Assembly (NCBI GenBank): GCA_002688335.1
Contig: NZCQ01000078.1
Coordinates: forward strand, 1-9,059
DNA length: 9,059 nt
Direction: 5' to 3'
Origin: Candidatus Pacearchaeota archaeon
GTDB taxonomy: Archaea; Nanobdellota; Nanobdellia; Pacearchaeales; GW2011-AR1
The notes under the pieces: generated by a model
Told to the model about the DNA's origin: nothing
Databases searched by the model: none
The model's input: only the letters and a program-made list of their open reading frames with translations
Made by a program: the position numbers and the translations under genes
Part shown: piece by piece, positions 1 to 6,760 of the stretch
Position numbering within the stretch: the first letter of the stretch is position 1
Layout of the letters: each line of letters begins with the position of its first letter

Positions 1-1
1 G

Positions 2-823
2 ACTAATGTTGGGTTTGATGTATTTTTTGATAAGGCCACTTGCGTGGTTGTTGATGAAAACTTGCAGGCTTTTTTCCCAGACAGTTTTTTAGACCAGAGT
101 TATTGGATTACTAGGGATGAGGTTGTAAGCAGTCAGTTGGATTGTTATAGAGAGGAAGGAGTTAATCTAGACGGAGAAGTTCAACAAACCTGTTGTCCTA
201 TTGGATATGCTTGCGGTAATGATAATAGGTGTGAGTTTACTGGGCAGAGTTTTTGTAGTGATTTTAGTGAAGAGGATTGTGATGGTAATGAGGCGGTTGC
301 AAGTTCTGAATTGGACGATCTTTTGAATGATGATTTTGGGTTAGGATGTAGTTATTGGGAGAAGTACGGAGATGTATGTGCAGAGTTTGTTGATTGCCAG
401 TGTGAGTGGAGGGATAGTGAGTGGAGGGATAGTAAGTGTCAGGCTGTTTCTGATCATAAGGTTCAGGATTTGACTGATAATAGTGCTCCAATTCAAAATT
501 GGGATTATAATAGTTTGCCTTCCAATATTAGTGAGTTGTGTAGTGCTGGATCAGATACTCCTCAATCTGGGAAATGTAGTTTTGATTTTAAATATGAAGG
601 AAATTGTAATGATGGGGATGAATTTGTTGTTAGGAGTTGGATAGTTCATTGGGATCAGGGGGATGGAGGGGAAAGTGCGAGGCCTGGATATTGTGAGGAT
701 GATAGTGATACTGTAATCTGTGGGAACGTGGTTAAGCTTGGGTTTTTTAGTTTGTGGAATTTGTTGATTGTTGTTCTAGGGTTGGTTGTGTTTTATGGGT
801 TTGTTTTGGGTAGGAAGGGATGA
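2..823 (+). CDS. C-terminal part of a Cys-rich, membrane-anchored surface protein (5' partial)
   Basis: The frame is open from the first complete codon at position 2 with no upstream stop, so the gene begins outside the window; the GTG at 44 is only an internal codon. The visible part is very acidic and holds about 18 cysteines, including a CCPIGYAC cluster near the start, as expected of a disulfide-bonded extracellular domain. One N-glycosylation sequon (NIS) lies near the middle. The last 27 residues form one hydrophobic segment starting GFFSLWNLLIVVLGLVVF and ending in GRKG, so I read it as a C-terminal anchor with an outside ectodomain and a very short basic cytoplasmic end. Arg is almost always AGG (7 of 8 from residue 44 onward). 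Similar Cys-rich ectodomains with a single C-terminal helix recur in DPANN genomes (recall). I do not recognise a named family, and binding or adhesion would be a guess. Confidence 0.8.
   Translation, partial: TNVGFDVFFDKATCVVVDENLQAFFPDSFLDQSYWITRDEVVSSQLDCYREEGVNLDGEVQQTCCPIGYACGNDNRCEFTGQSFCSDFSEEDCDGNEAVASSELDDLLNDDFGLGCSYWEKYGDVCAEFVDCQCEWRDSEWRDSKCQAVSDHKVQDLTDNSAPIQNWDYNSLPSNISELCSAGSDTPQSGKCSFDFKYEGNCNDGDEFVVRSWIVHWDQGDGGESARPGYCEDDSDTVICGNVVKLGFFSLWNLLIVVLGLVVFYGFVLGRKG
402..431 (+). repeat. 15-bp in-frame tandem duplication (2 copies)
   Basis: GTGAGTGGAGGGATA occurs twice head to tail at 402-416 and 417-431, and GTAAGTG follows as a decayed third start. It duplicates five residues inside the Cys-rich ectodomain, giving EWRDSEWRDS between two cysteines, and keeps the frame. 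It looks like a recent slippage or short tandem duplication. Confidence 0.85.
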
Positions 824-838
824 TTGAGTGCTCTCGAA
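824..838 (+). repeat. Direct repeat TTGAGTGCTCTCGAA, copy 1
   Basis: This 15-bp sequence follows directly after the TGA stop of the first gene and recurs exactly at 1512-1526, just after the next gene. In this copy the downstream sequence is not the hairpin found at copy 2. The two copies therefore bracket the small gene at 889-1497. Confidence 0.8.
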
Positions 839-851
839 ATAAATTTTACTA

Positions 852-867
852 GCGAAATGTTTAAATA
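852..867 (+). promoter_or_regulatory. Archaeal promoter (BRE + TATA) of the 889-1497 gene
   Basis: GCGAAA at 852-857 is a plausible B-recognition element, followed by TTTAAATA at 860-867. The TATA centre is about 25 nt upstream of the ATG at 889, which places the predicted transcription start at or next to the start codon. The message is therefore probably leaderless, consistent with the absence of a Shine-Dalgarno sequence. Confidence 0.65.
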
Positions 868-888
868 TTAACAGAATAATGAAAATTT

Positions 889-1497
889 ATGAAAAAACTG
901 TATAATTTGCTCGTGGAGGAAATTGAGAGAAGAGATTTGGATAGAAGTTTAACGGATCTTAGTTTTGATCTTCCCGGTACCTGGGATGGAAAATACTCTG
1001 TTCTGAATGGAAAATTTGAAAATATCTATTCTGATACAGGTAATCTATTAAGCTATTTGCTAGAAGTTCAATTAGGAGAGGAGTTCAATCATCTTAAGGA
1101 AGCACATATAAAAAATGATGCTGGAAGACTTACTCAGTTGTCATTCGAAGAAGATGCCTTGATTGAAGGATTAGTAGTTGGGGTTGGAACTGATAACCCA
1201 GATAGTCCAAATGAATGGAATGATAGAAAAAGAATGGATATGGTTTGGTTCACTTTGGATATCGATAAAGTTTATTTTGAAAGAAATTATCAAGAACATG
1301 AAGAATATGGATTAGTGTGTTCAGATAATCAAAGAGATTTGATAAAGAAGTTAGGTGAAGAATTTAAATCAGGGGAATCTTGTGGAGATCCTAAAGATCC
1401 TAAGACTTGGGAAAATATAAATCTGGAAGGGGTAGTAAGAATGATGGTTGATATTTGGCAAGGACCCAAGATGGATGTTGTTAAAAGAGAGAGTTGA
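889..1497 (+). CDS. Unrecognised small acidic soluble protein (202 aa)
   Basis: I do not recognise a family. The protein is rich in Asp, Glu, Asn and Trp, has only two cysteines, and shows no signal peptide or membrane helix, so it is probably cytoplasmic. A hydrophobic core around residues 93-100 and the MVWFTLDIDKVYFE stretch suggest a folded alpha/beta domain. The ATG at 889 is chosen because a TATA box lies at the leaderless distance upstream. Codon use differs from the genes on either side: all 10 Arg codons are AGA, whereas the upstream gene uses AGG almost exclusively, and Leu codons are diverse rather than mostly TTG. The gene and its promoter lie between two copies of a 15-bp direct repeat, and a strong terminator follows. 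This fits a separately acquired one-gene unit, which is inference. No function is proposed. Confidence 0.75.
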   Translation: MKKLYNLLVEEIERRDLDRSLTDLSFDLPGTWDGKYSVLNGKFENIYSDTGNLLSYLLEVQLGEEFNHLKEAHIKNDAGRLTQLSFEEDALIEGLVVGVGTDNPDSPNEWNDRKRMDMVWFTLDIDKVYFERNYQEHEEYGLVCSDNQRDLIKKLGEEFKSGESCGDPKDPKTWENINLEGVVRMMVDIWQGPKMDVVKRES

Positions 1498-1511
1498 AAT
1501 AAAAGAGATGG

Positions 1512-1526
1512 TTGAGTGCTCTCGAA
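1512..1526 (+). repeat. Direct repeat TTGAGTGCTCTCGAA, copy 2
   Basis: Exact match to 824-838. Its last bases (GAA, 1524-1526) are also the first bases of the terminator stem, and its GAGTG at 1514-1518 could alternatively pair with CACTC at 1530-1534. This copy is therefore contiguous with a terminator, whereas copy 1 is not. Confidence 0.8.
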
Positions 1527-1560
1527 CACCACTCTGTTGGTGTTCTTCGCATATTTTTTT
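1524..1560 (+). terminator. Hairpin plus T-tract terminator
   Basis: GAACACCA (1524-1531) pairs perfectly with TGGTGTTC (1538-1545) around the loop CTCTGT. It is followed by TTCGCATA and a run of seven T at 1554-1560. It lies 27 nt after the stop of the 889-1497 gene, on the same strand. It is the clearest terminator in the window. Confidence 0.8.
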
Positions 1561-1777
1561 GGTAAGTTATAATTATTAATAATCTGTGGGGAGATTAATT
1601 ATCTGCAGTGTGGGCTTTGTCCCAGGTTATAATTTTCTAGATCTTTTACACATAAATATTTCGCCTAATTCACAATTTTATTCTCTGGTCTTGCAACCCG
1701 CCCATCCACCCTTGGGTAAGAATAAAATTGATGGTATGTGTAAAAGAATCGATTCTGGACAAAATCAGGTTTAGAAA
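1561..1777. other. Intergenic stretch without a convincing gene
   Basis: A frame from GTG 1586 to 1774 would give 62 residues, but it is proline-rich, lacks the Asp/Glu-rich character of its neighbours and has no ribosome-binding site, so I do not call it. Small palindromes are present: TGGG (1611-1614) with CCCA (1621-1624), and ACCCTTGGGT near 1707-1716. On the minus strand, GGCGAAATATTTAT near 1654-1667 resembles a BRE plus TATA box that could start a short antisense or small RNA. I see no tRNA, C/D-box or other known RNA signature. Confidence 0.4.
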
Positions 1778-1798
1778 ATATTTATAAACACATTTTAT
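1778..1798 (+). promoter_or_regulatory. TATA promoter of the PKD surface-protein gene
   Basis: ATATTTATAAAC followed by ACATTTTAT. The box starts 32 nt before the ATG at 1810 and its centre is about 26 nt before it, so the transcript is predicted to be leaderless. The same sequence, with one extra C, lies at exactly the same distance from the GTPase start (4642-4663). Confidence 0.7.
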
Positions 1799-1809
1799 CT
1801 TATTGAGTT

Positions 1810-4614
1810 ATGAGGTGGAAGATATTGTTTTTTTTAGTAGTAGTTTTATCTTTTAATTTTGTATCTGCTGATGTTATTCTTGGAAATGTTTCTCATGAAA
1901 TCGAAGATGTTTATGGTCCTGGAGATGTTCTTAAAGGATGGATGAATGTAAGCTTTATTGGAGAGAGTTTTGATAGTTTGATTAGGGGATTTGGTGACGA
2001 GGTTAAGTTGGGAGATTTCTTTTTGGATAATGGATATGATTGTTCTTCTAGTAGTGAATGTTCTTGTTTTCCTTTAGATTGTAGGGCTAGGTATGATGAA
2101 AAAGGAGTTTCTAAGGAGAGCGATTCATTTAGTTTGGGTTTTTTAGATGGCAAGGTTTATGGGGTGAGGATTGTTGGTAATGTTAGTGATATTAATAATT
2201 TTGAGTTTAATATTACTAGTAATTCGGGGAATTCATGTTTTAGTCCTTTGATGGTGGATGTTTTTGATGATGGTGATATTGATTTTAGATCTTTAGAGGT
2301 TTCAGAAGAGTTGTGTAGTGGTGAGAAACCCTATGGTTGCTATGATGAAGGTGATTTGATTGGGCAGACTCCAATAACCACTAGTGCTTTATGTCAGACA
2401 ATAAACTTGCCTCCTGCTAGAGGGTTTAAGATTGGAGCGGTGATTAATGGAAGCGGAAATGCTAATTTTGACATGATCCTAAATGTTGTTGGTGGGGGGA
2501 GCTGTAGTTTGGGAGTTACTGGGGGAGGAGATAAATCTTGTATAATTATCTTAGATGATTTACTAAGCGATAGTGCTGAAGCAGAGGTTTGTATTTCTGC
2601 TGAGGGGGGTAATGTAAATGAATATAAGATCAATTTTGAAGACACAGATACGTGTGGATATACTGAAGATAATGGGAATAGATTTGAACACGATTTTGAG
2701 ATATATGCAAAACCATTGAAGTTTAAAGGGATTAGCGGAGTTGAAATCAATGAAGATTTGTTTGACGAATCTAATAGTTTGAAAGGTAATGTTGAGAATT
2801 ATCTGGACTCAAGATTCAATAGTGCTTGTGATCCTGAATGCATAATCCCGATCAGAATTTTGTCAGGGGTTTCTCAGGAGATTAGTTTGAAGGATTTAGT
2901 TTTAGAATATAAGGCTAATGGTTTGACGCAGAGCCCTATTAATAGCTTTTATGAGTTGGATAAGATTCCGGCAACGATTAGTTCTGATTTTTTGAAGTTA
3001 GATTTAGAGAAAGCAGAGATTTCAGTTTCAGATGATGTTGGAGAAGAAGACTTGGTTTTAAGGATTGGGGATGAGAAAATAGAAGAAACAGTATTGATTA
3101 AGGATGTTCCTAGAATCAGAAGCGTTATTCCACAGAAGCCTGCTTTGCACACACCTACTAATTTCATTGTAGTTATGGAAGGATTAGAAGATAATGTTAC
3201 GTATCATTATTTATGGGATTTTGGTGATGGAAATATCAAGACAAGTTTAGAGAACTCTATTGAGCATACTTACACTAGTAAAGAGGATTATAAATTGATA
3301 GTGAATGTTTCTAGTGAATCTGGAGAGGTTAGTAAGAGTTTTGACATTGAGGTTATTAGTCCTTATCTATCTATAAATGAGACAATTAAGCAGTATAGGG
3401 ATGATTTGAGCAAAGTTGAAGAGAAACTGGGTGGTTTTCCAACCGATGTGAGTGAAGAGATAAATAAGATAAAAGATCTGGATGGATTGAAGTCTAGCAT
3501 AGATAGGTTGGAGAAAGAGTATCAAGAGACTTTTGAAAGTGAGGAAGAGGAATTGATTAAGATAATGGGCGATTTGGTTTTGTTGGATGTTCCGATAGAT
3601 ATTGGTGAGGGTCAGATAGTGAATCCTTCTAGGTTTGTTCAGAGCGAGGATAGATTGGATATTAATGTTTTGTCAGATAAATTTGATTTGAGTATTAATG
3701 AAGATGAAAGTAAGTATTATGAGGCAATTAATCACTGGCTTTTTGATAACATTGATATAGGTTTTGAATATAAGACATATGTTATTTATTATGATGTTGG
3801 CAGTGAGGTTTTGTTGTCTAATGTTAAGATGACTTTAAGTCCTTATAGAGATGTTGAAGAAATTTACATGGTTGTTGATGATGATGTTGAGTTTCTTGAT
3901 GATTATGGTGAGAGGGATTTTGATGGAAGTTTTGGGATAAGATTCTCTGAGATTTTGGAAGGAGAACCTAAGACTATTGAGTTTATTGTTCAGGATTCTG
4001 TTGATTTTGTTAACCCTCCTATTTATGTTTCTCCTGAGTTTAGGAATCTTGAATTTAGTTTTGAGCCAGGAGTTTGTAATTATAATAGGGACTGCGAGGA
4101 GGGTTTGGGAGAGACTTATAAGAATTGTAGATATGATTGTAAGCCAGTGGGTCTTACTTTGCTTTGGTTGTTGGTTCTTATTGTTGTTGCTCTCATAGTT
4201 TATATATTCTTACAGGAAGGGTATAAGAGATATTATGAAAGACATTTATTTAAAAATAACAATCAGTTGTTTAATCTTCTGGCTTTTATGAGGAATGCTG
4301 AAAATTCGGGATTGAAAAAGGGCGAGATATTCGGAAAATTGAAGCCTCATGGATGGACTAATGAACAGTTGGAATATGGATGGAAGAAGCTTCATGGTAA
4401 GAGAACTGGGATGTGGGAGATACCAATCTTCAAGCCCTTTGAGAAGAAGAAAGTTAAAGAGGAATTGGATAAGAGGAGGGGGGTTGGAGTTGGTAAGGTT
4501 GGTAAGGGGATGACTGGAGGGGCAGGGAGTAAGATGATTGCTAAGAATAATGTTAATGCGGATAGAAAAAAGAAGGGATTCTTTAGTAGGCTGAAGTTTT
4601 GGAAGAAGAAGTGA
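1810..4614 (+). CDS. Large exported PKD-domain surface protein with C-terminal anchor (934 aa)
   Basis: Residues 1-20 are a signal peptide with probable cleavage after VSA. Residues 21-430 form a long Cys-containing ectodomain whose opening YGPGDVLKGWMNVSF resembles a module recurrent in Woesearchaeota/Pacearchaeota surface proteins (recall). A PKD fold lies at about 436-518, with the signature LWDFGDG at 468-474 and a later HTYTSKEDYKLIVNV strand pair. Residues 525-590 are heptad-like and charged, a likely coiled coil. A four-Cys knot (C756, C762, C773, C777) precedes the single transmembrane helix at about 780-801. The cytoplasmic side carries a small helical module (820-860, with the KPHGWTNEQLEYGWKK pattern) and a Lys-rich tail ending RLKFWKKK. 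At least eight NxS/T sequons suggest glycosylation. The ATG is fixed by the leaderless promoter. PKD domains usually serve protein or sugar contacts on cell surfaces; the ligand here is unknown. Confidence 0.88.
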   Translation: MRWKILFFLVVVLSFNFVSADVILGNVSHEIEDVYGPGDVLKGWMNVSFIGESFDSLIRGFGDEVKLGDFFLDNGYDCSSSSECSCFPLDCRARYDEKGVSKESDSFSLGFLDGKVYGVRIVGNVSDINNFEFNITSNSGNSCFSPLMVDVFDDGDIDFRSLEVSEELCSGEKPYGCYDEGDLIGQTPITTSALCQTINLPPARGFKIGAVINGSGNANFDMILNVVGGGSCSLGVTGGGDKSCIIILDDLLSDSAEAEVCISAEGGNVNEYKINFEDTDTCGYTEDNGNRFEHDFEIYAKPLKFKGISGVEINEDLFDESNSLKGNVENYLDSRFNSACDPECIIPIRILSGVSQEISLKDLVLEYKANGLTQSPINSFYELDKIPATISSDFLKLDLEKAEISVSDDVGEEDLVLRIGDEKIEETVLIKDVPRIRSVIPQKPALHTPTNFIVVMEGLEDNVTYHYLWDFGDGNIKTSLENSIEHTYTSKEDYKLIVNVSSESGEVSKSFDIEVISPYLSINETIKQYRDDLSKVEEKLGGFPTDVSEEINKIKDLDGLKSSIDRLEKEYQETFESEEEELIKIMGDLVLLDVPIDIGEGQIVNPSRFVQSEDRLDINVLSDKFDLSINEDESKYYEAINHWLFDNIDIGFEYKTYVIYYDVGSEVLLSNVKMTLSPYRDVEEIYMVVDDDVEFLDDYGERDFDGSFGIRFSEILEGEPKTIEFIVQDSVDFVNPPIYVSPEFRNLEFSFEPGVCNYNRDCEEGLGETYKNCRYDCKPVGLTLLWLLVLIVVALIVYIFLQEGYKRYYERHLFKNNNQLFNLLAFMRNAENSGLKKGEIFGKLKPHGWTNEQLEYGWKKLHGKRTGMWEIPIFKPFEKKKVKEELDKRRGVGVGKVGKGMTGGAGSKMIAKNNVNADRKKKGFFSRLKFWKKK

Positions 4615-4641
4615 GAACTCACATACTCCTTCTGAAGATAC

Positions 4642-4663
4642 ATATTTATAAACCACATTTTAT
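4642..4663 (+). promoter_or_regulatory. TATA promoter of the intein-containing GTPase gene
   Basis: ATATTTATAAAC followed by CACATTTTAT, starting 32 nt before the ATG at 4674. Spacing predicts a leaderless transcript. It matches the promoter at 1778-1798 over its whole length except for one inserted C. No convincing terminator separates it from the preceding stop at 4614: only a 4-bp stem (GTGA/TCAC, 4611-4622) is visible there. Confidence 0.7.
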
Positions 4664-4673
4664 TTGTTAGTTT

Positions 4674-6710
4674 ATGGTTATAAAGATCTTAAGAGATTTC
4701 ACAAAGAGGATGTTTAGTATGTTTTTTACTTCTAAAAAAGAGATTGCTTTGGGTTTTTATGGGCCTCCGAATGCTGGAAAGTGTGTTACACCCGATACAG
4801 AAATTGTTTTACATGATGGAAGGATTGTGAGTATTGGAGAGCTCTTTAGAGAATATAGCGAAGAAATTGATTTTAGTGAGGATAAAGAGGTTTATGTTGA
4901 TATAAGAAAAGATAATTTAATTGTTCCTAGTCTTGATCCGAGAAGTTTGAAGATTGTTCCGAAAAGAGCTTCACATATATATGCGCAAAAATATAATGGA
5001 AAAATAATCGAGATAATTACTAGAAGCGGGAGAAAGATTAAAGCTACGCCAAATCATCCGTTATTGCGTGTTTCTGATGAGGGCGTAAAGTTTATTAGAT
5101 CTGGAGATTTACAAATTGGAAATTGTATTGGAATTACAAAAAGTTTATCCTTAATTTCGTCTCTAACAATCCCCCAGATAACTACGGACGTGAATTTTGA
5201 AATTAATGGAAAAATGATTAAGGCAAAATCAAAGTTTCATAATCCAAAATCAATAACTATTCCTTCTTATGTAGATGAAGATTTTGTGAGCTTTGTTGCT
5301 TATGTATTGAGTGAGAGTCACCATGGAAGAAATAAGATTATATTTAGTAATACAGATCCTTTAATGTTGTCACATTTTCAATATTTGGCAAAGAAGTTGT
5401 TTAATTTGGATTCTATCTTAAGGATTAATAAGAATGTACCTCAAATAGAAGTATATTCAAAAACATTGAATGATTGGTTAAGTGAGAGTGTAAATATGAC
5501 TCCTCAATTATCTGGAAATAAGGAAATACCCTCTTTGTTAATGGGATTATCTGATAATATCTCATCAGTTTTATTACGGAGACTTTTTGATTGTGAGGGA
5601 TATGTGCCAAAGACAGTTCGGGAGAGGGGAGCTGAAATAGAATTTTCTAGCAAAAGTAGAAGATTTGTTGAACAAGTACAGATTCTTCTTAATAGATTTG
5701 GTATTGTTGGAAAATTTAAGAAGAAAGAGATTAAGGGTCAATATTATTATCGGTTGTTAATAGGCGGAAGTGATAATCATAGATTATTCAGAGATAAAAT
5801 TGGATTTCAGTTAAAAAAGAAGTCAGATCGACTTGATAATTTATGTGAAGCTGGACTTAAGAGAAATAGATTTTATCTGCCGATAATGAACTTACTTGAA
5901 AATATTAGAAAAAAGGAAAATAAAACTCAGGGGGAATTCTATCTTGATAGTAAGCATATATCTCGAATGGTAAGAGATAATCGTATTAGTTATCATCGCC
6001 TTGGTGAAATGGCTAGGAAGTCTAATAATGAGGTAATTAAAACACTTGCAGGTTCAGATAATGTTTGGGATGATATAATCTCAGTAACAGAAAAAGATTA
6101 TGATGGATTTGTTTTTGATTTGACTATTGAAGATAATCATACTTTTATAGTTTCTAATGGAATAATTGCTCACAACACCTCTCTTGCAAATAGGATTTGT
6201 AAGGACTGGACTGGAGAAGAGATTGGAAAAGTTAGTAAGGTTGCACATGAGACTAGGAGCGTTCAGTTTAAGGAAGAGGTTGAAATAAAGTATAAAGAAA
6301 AGAGTTTGAAGTTTAAACTTGTGGATACTCCTGGAATTGCGACTAAAGTTGATTATGAGGATTTCATGAAACAGAAGATGAAGAAGAAGCAAGCTCAGAG
6401 AAGGGCTAAAGAGGCTACACAGGGAATTGTTGAGGCTATAAAATGGCTAGATGATATGGATGCTGTTATTGTAGTTATTGATGCAACGGAGAATCCTTAT
6501 TCCCAGGTTAATATTACTATTGTGGGTAATTTGGTTGCTAGAGATATTCCTGTTTTAGTTGTTGCTAATAAAGTTGACTTAAAGAAGGCTAATATTAAGA
6601 AAGTTGAAGCTGCGTTCCCTGATTATGATGTTGTTGGCATTAGTGCCAAATACGGTAAGAATATGGATGAGTTTTACGAATCTGTATTTAATTTGGCTAA
6701 GAAGGCTTGA
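4674..6710 (+). CDS. Era-like GTPase precursor interrupted by an intein (678 aa; 213 aa after splicing)
   Basis: The host protein is a compact Era/TrmE-type GTPase. The G1 (Walker A) motif is GPPNAGK at 30-36, continuing as TS at 502-503 after the intein. A G2 Thr candidate lies in HETRSVQ (T527). G3 is DTPG at 551-554, G4 is NKVD at 632-635 and G5 is SAK at 657-659. A Lys/Gln/Arg-rich helix (565-579) follows switch II. No KH domain follows, so it is shorter than bacterial Era and belongs to the archaeal Era-like group. Residues 37-501 are an intein that must be excised for the P-loop to form, so the unspliced precursor should not bind GTP normally. ATG 4674 is set by the leaderless promoter. 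The DUF2073 gene follows, a pairing I recall from other archaea. Seven of seven extein Arg codons are AGA/AGG. Role in RNA or ribosome biology is inference. Confidence 0.92.
   Translation: MVIKILRDFTKRMFSMFFTSKKEIALGFYGPPNAGKCVTPDTEIVLHDGRIVSIGELFREYSEEIDFSEDKEVYVDIRKDNLIVPSLDPRSLKIVPKRASHIYAQKYNGKIIEIITRSGRKIKATPNHPLLRVSDEGVKFIRSGDLQIGNCIGITKSLSLISSLTIPQITTDVNFEINGKMIKAKSKFHNPKSITIPSYVDEDFVSFVAYVLSESHHGRNKIIFSNTDPLMLSHFQYLAKKLFNLDSILRINKNVPQIEVYSKTLNDWLSESVNMTPQLSGNKEIPSLLMGLSDNISSVLLRRLFDCEGYVPKTVRERGAEIEFSSKSRRFVEQVQILLNRFGIVGKFKKKEIKGQYYYRLLIGGSDNHRLFRDKIGFQLKKKSDRLDNLCEAGLKRNRFYLPIMNLLENIRKKENKTQGEFYLDSKHISRMVRDNRISYHRLGEMARKSNNEVIKTLAGSDNVWDDIISVTEKDYDGFVFDLTIEDNHTFIVSNGIIAHNTSLANRICKDWTGEEIGKVSKVAHETRSVQFKEEVEIKYKEKSLKFKLVDTPGIATKVDYEDFMKQKMKKKQAQRRAKEATQGIVEAIKWLDDMDAVIVVIDATENPYSQVNITIVGNLVARDIPVLVVANKVDLKKANIKKVEAAFPDYDVVGISAKYGKNMDEFYESVFNLAKKA
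4782..6176 (+). mobile_element. Intein with LAGLIDADG-type homing endonuclease insert (465 aa)
   Basis: The N-terminal splicing block starts at Cys37 (CVTPDTEIVLHDG), and block B contains TPNH at 125-128. The C-terminal blocks read FVFDLTIEDNHTF and end GIIAHN at 496-501. The +1 extein residue is Thr502, the P-loop Thr. All residues needed for splicing (Cys1, block B Thr/His, penultimate His, terminal Asn, +1 Thr) are present. Between the splicing halves are two LAGLIDADG-like motifs: VAYVLSESHHG at 208-218, with acid E214 but Ser in place of the usual Gly, and LLRRLFDCEG at 300-309, with acid E308. An additional region of about 80-90 residues follows (roughly 385-470), Arg/Lys-rich and helical, perhaps a DNA-binding subdomain. 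Eight of 30 Arg codons are CGN, unlike the extein and adjoining plus-strand genes. Insertion site and composition together support acquisition as a mobile intein. Confidence 0.93.
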
Positions 6711-6721
6711 TGAAACATAGC

Positions 6722-6735
6722 TTTAAAAATATATA
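6722..6735 (+). promoter_or_regulatory. TATA promoter of the DUF2073 gene
   Basis: TTTAAAAATATATA lies just after the GTPase stop. Its centre predicts initiation at about 6751-6757, only a few nt before ATG 6761. GGTGA at 6754-6758 resembles a Shine-Dalgarno core but sits only 2 nt from the ATG. The box lies inside the reading frame if translation were taken from the upstream TTG 6707 or ATG 6710, which argues for the 6761 start. Confidence 0.6.
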
Positions 6736-6760
6736 TTGGTTTGTTATTAAAAAGGTGAAG

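Noticed and set aside
1690..1725. tRNA-like fragment near the C-rich patch
   Set aside because: No T-loop consensus (GGTTCRANTCC) or matching acceptor and D arms on either strand.
1586..1774. 62-codon plus-strand reading frame (GTG start) between terminator and PKD gene
   Set aside because: Proline-rich composition unlike neighbouring proteins, no promoter or ribosome-binding site at the start, and its end overlaps the promoter zone of the next gene.
3977..4198. 73-codon plus-strand Leu-rich frame that looks like a small membrane protein
   Set aside because: Entirely inside the PKD gene in another frame; its hydrophobicity arises from T-rich codons of the real gene.
4246..4658. Two overlapping minus-strand frames opposite the end of the PKD gene
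   Set aside because: Hydrophobic Leu/Pro/Ser sequences typical of the complement of a Lys/Glu/Asp-rich gene; no promoter or family resemblance.
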